Source of the DNA: Ignavibacteriota bacterium
GTDB lineage: Bacteria > Bacteroidota > Ignavibacteria > Tepidaquicellales > Tepidaquicellaceae
Direction of reading: 5' to 3'
Length of the DNA stretch: 8,170 nt
Assembly (NCBI GenBank): GCA_003158365.1
Contig: PMIW01000235.1
Coordinates: 1 to 8,170, forward strand
A program made the position numbers and the translations under genes. The notes beneath the pieces are model-generated. The model was not told where the DNA came from. It did not search any database and saw only the letters and a list, made by a program, of their open reading frames with translations. Shown one piece after another: positions 6,934 through 8,170 of the stretch; positions within the stretch are counted from its first letter, which is position 1, and every line of letters starts with the position of its first letter.

Positions 6934-7887
6934 ATGATTGATATAATAATTCCGAATTATAACGGTCTTGAAAATCTGGCCTGTGTCCTGAAATCACTGG
7001 ATAGCCAGACTGTAAGGGATTTCAGGATTATTATAGTTGATAACGGTTCAATGGATGATTCGGCTAAGTTTATTGAGAATAATTATAAAAATGCTGTTCT
7101 AATTAAAAACGATACAAATCTAGGATTTTCAAAAGCTGTAAATATTGGATTAAAGCATTCGTTAAGTTCGGAAATAGCGGAATATATTTTAATATTAAAT
7201 AACGATATTGAACTGGAAAATAACTTCATTGAAAAGGGCATCAGTACTTTCAAAGAAATAAAAGATGCGGATTTTATAGCCGTAAAAATGCTTAATTTCT
7301 TTAAGCGGGATGTAATCGATGATACAGGGGATTTCATGCGCAGGACAGGCGGAATACCTATGGCACGAGGCCACGGGGACAGGGACACGGGGCAATATGA
7401 GAAGGCGGAATATATTTTCGGTGCCTGCGCAGGTGCAGCATTTTACAAACCGGAATTATTTAAAAACGCAGGCCTGTTCGATGAAGATTTTTTTGCATAT
7501 CTTGAAGATGTTGATTTGAGCTTCAGGTTTCAGATGAGCGGATATAAATGCTATTACAATCCTGAAATTATATGCTATCACAAAAGGAGAGAGACTACTA
7601 ACAGGTTCGAAGGATGGGAGACTTATTATACCGAAAAGAATCTGGTTGCATTGAGATTAAAGAATTACCCTTTGTCTCTTTATTTAAAATATTCCCCTTT
7701 ATTTTTCCTTGCAAGGGTAAGCAGATTTTTAAAATACTTTGGGAATAATTATCAGAAAGGAACATTCAAATATGCATTGAAAGGTTATTTTAAAGGTCTG
7801 TCGGAAATTCCGAAGTCCTTGAAAAAAAGAAACATCATTCAAAAGAATAAGAAAGTAAGTGCAGAATATATTGAAAATTTATTTTAA
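6934..7887 (+). CDS. Family 2 glycosyltransferase, rhamnosyltransferase-like
   Basis: This 317-residue GT2 enzyme is probably another sugar-transfer step of the same pathway. Its motifs are IIIPNYNGL at 4-12, IIVDNGSMDD at 33-42 with D36, and GFSKAVN at 64-70. NND at 89-91 replaces DxD, and a glycine-rich charged stretch (131-153) contains GHGDRDTGQ. FGACAGAAFYK runs from 162 to 172, and LEDVDLSFR at 190-198 has E191/D192 as the likely catalytic residues, followed by H216. The middle stretch is the region that in COG1216 rhamnosyltransferases often varies with acceptor, so a deoxysugar donor such as dTDP-rhamnose is possible but not shown. The ATG start is 9 nt after the previous stop with no Shine-Dalgarno match. 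This is the only gene of the 3635-8170 block that starts with ATG. It is closely related in its first 80 residues to the next, truncated gene. Confidence 0.92.
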   Translation: MIDIIIPNYNGLENLACVLKSLDSQTVRDFRIIIVDNGSMDDSAKFIENNYKNAVLIKNDTNLGFSKAVNIGLKHSLSSEIAEYILILNNDIELENNFIEKGISTFKEIKDADFIAVKMLNFFKRDVIDDTGDFMRRTGGIPMARGHGDRDTGQYEKAEYIFGACAGAAFYKPELFKNAGLFDEDFFAYLEDVDLSFRFQMSGYKCYYNPEIICYHKRRETTNRFEGWETYYTEKNLVALRLKNYPLSLYLKYSPLFFLARVSRFLKYFGNNYQKGTFKYALKGYFKGLSEIPKSLKKRNIIQKNKKVSAEYIENLF

Positions 7888-7899
7888 AAATATTTTATT

Positions 7900-8170
7900 T
7901 TGATATCGGCAGTAATACCAACATATAACGGACTTCAGCACCTGCAGGTGTGTTTTGATTCATTAAAGAATCAGACAATACGCATGCATACTCAGGTAAA
8001 AGTTGTACTTGTTGATAACGGTTCTTCGGATAGTACGCGGGAATTTGTGAAAACTAATTACCCTGATGTTGAATTAATCAGTCTTGATAAAAATTACGGA
8101 TTTGCCAAAGCTGTAAATGAAGGAATAAAGTTTTCTTTGAAAGACGAGAATATTTCACATATTCTTTTAT
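7900..8170 (+). CDS. Family 2 glycosyltransferase, N-terminal part (cut by window end)
   Basis: An open frame of 90 codons runs off the window. It begins with the standard GT2 donor-binding fold: AVIPTYNGLQHL at 4-15, VVLVDNGSSDST at 35-46 with nucleotide-binding D39, and YGFAKAVNEGIKF at 66-78. The DxD-type motif is expected just past the window edge. TTG at 7900 is the likely start: the preceding gene's stop at 7885 is in the same frame, and the first ATG (codon 29) would remove the first strand of the fold. The gap to the preceding gene is 12 nt and has no Shine-Dalgarno site, only T- and A-rich sequence. It resembles the upstream neighbour closely enough to suggest a tandem duplication, and very probably belongs to the same operon. 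Confidence 0.85.
   Translation, partial: MISAVIPTYNGLQHLQVCFDSLKNQTIRMHTQVKVVLVDNGSSDSTREFVKTNYPDVELISLDKNYGFAKAVNEGIKFSLKDENISHILL

Noticed and set aside
7372..7392. CACGGGG repeated 14 nt apart in a locally GC-rich patch
   Set aside because: It lies inside a GT2 gene and encodes a plausible Gly/His/Asp-rich stretch of the family. Two 7-nt copies are not enough to call a repeat or insertion.

Overview
The window looks like a chromosomal fragment from an AT-rich, Gram-negative-like bacterium. Most genes lack a Shine-Dalgarno sequence, and several must start with TTG. A biotin carboxylase is paired with a separate carrier protein, and COG1216-type glycosyltransferases are abundant. Together these would suit the Bacteroidota/Ignavibacteriota/Chlorobiota side of the tree. 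That placement is an inference with low to moderate confidence, because no rRNA or other marker gene is present. All supported genes are on the + strand.

Region 1 (1-1619) holds a two-gene acyl-CoA carboxylase segment: the 3' part of a biotin carboxylase gene, overlapping by 4 nt a small biotin carboxyl carrier protein gene. The carrier has the only good Shine-Dalgarno site in the window. These enzymes carboxylate biotin with bicarbonate and ATP. The carboxyltransferase subunit is not in the window.

Region 2 (1674-3516) begins after a 54-nt gap. It holds a PrsW-type intramembrane protease with its EExxK, FxxxE and HxxxN motifs and a soluble tail of about 100 residues. Its last codons overlap by 17 nt a family 2 glycosyltransferase (GT2) gene that starts with TTG.

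Region 3 (3635-8170) follows a 118-nt AT-rich gap and is a surface-polysaccharide block. It encodes a 792-residue protein joining a complete-looking polysaccharide flippase (MOP superfamily, Wzx/PST-like) to a C-terminal GT2 domain. Three more GT2 genes follow with spacing of -4, +9 and +12 nt, the last one cut by the window edge. Read as a unit, the GT2 enzymes would build a lipid-linked glycan on the cytoplasmic face and the flippase part would move it across the inner membrane. The sugars and the final polymer (O-antigen, capsule, exopolysaccharide or glycoprotein glycan) cannot be told from this window. No nucleotide-sugar synthesis, polymerase or ligase genes are visible.

The most unusual item is the flippase-GT2 fusion, whose GT domain also has Trp-Asn where the other four GT2 proteins have a hydrophobic residue and Asp. 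No RNA genes, mobile elements, CRISPR arrays or convincing rho-independent terminators were seen.
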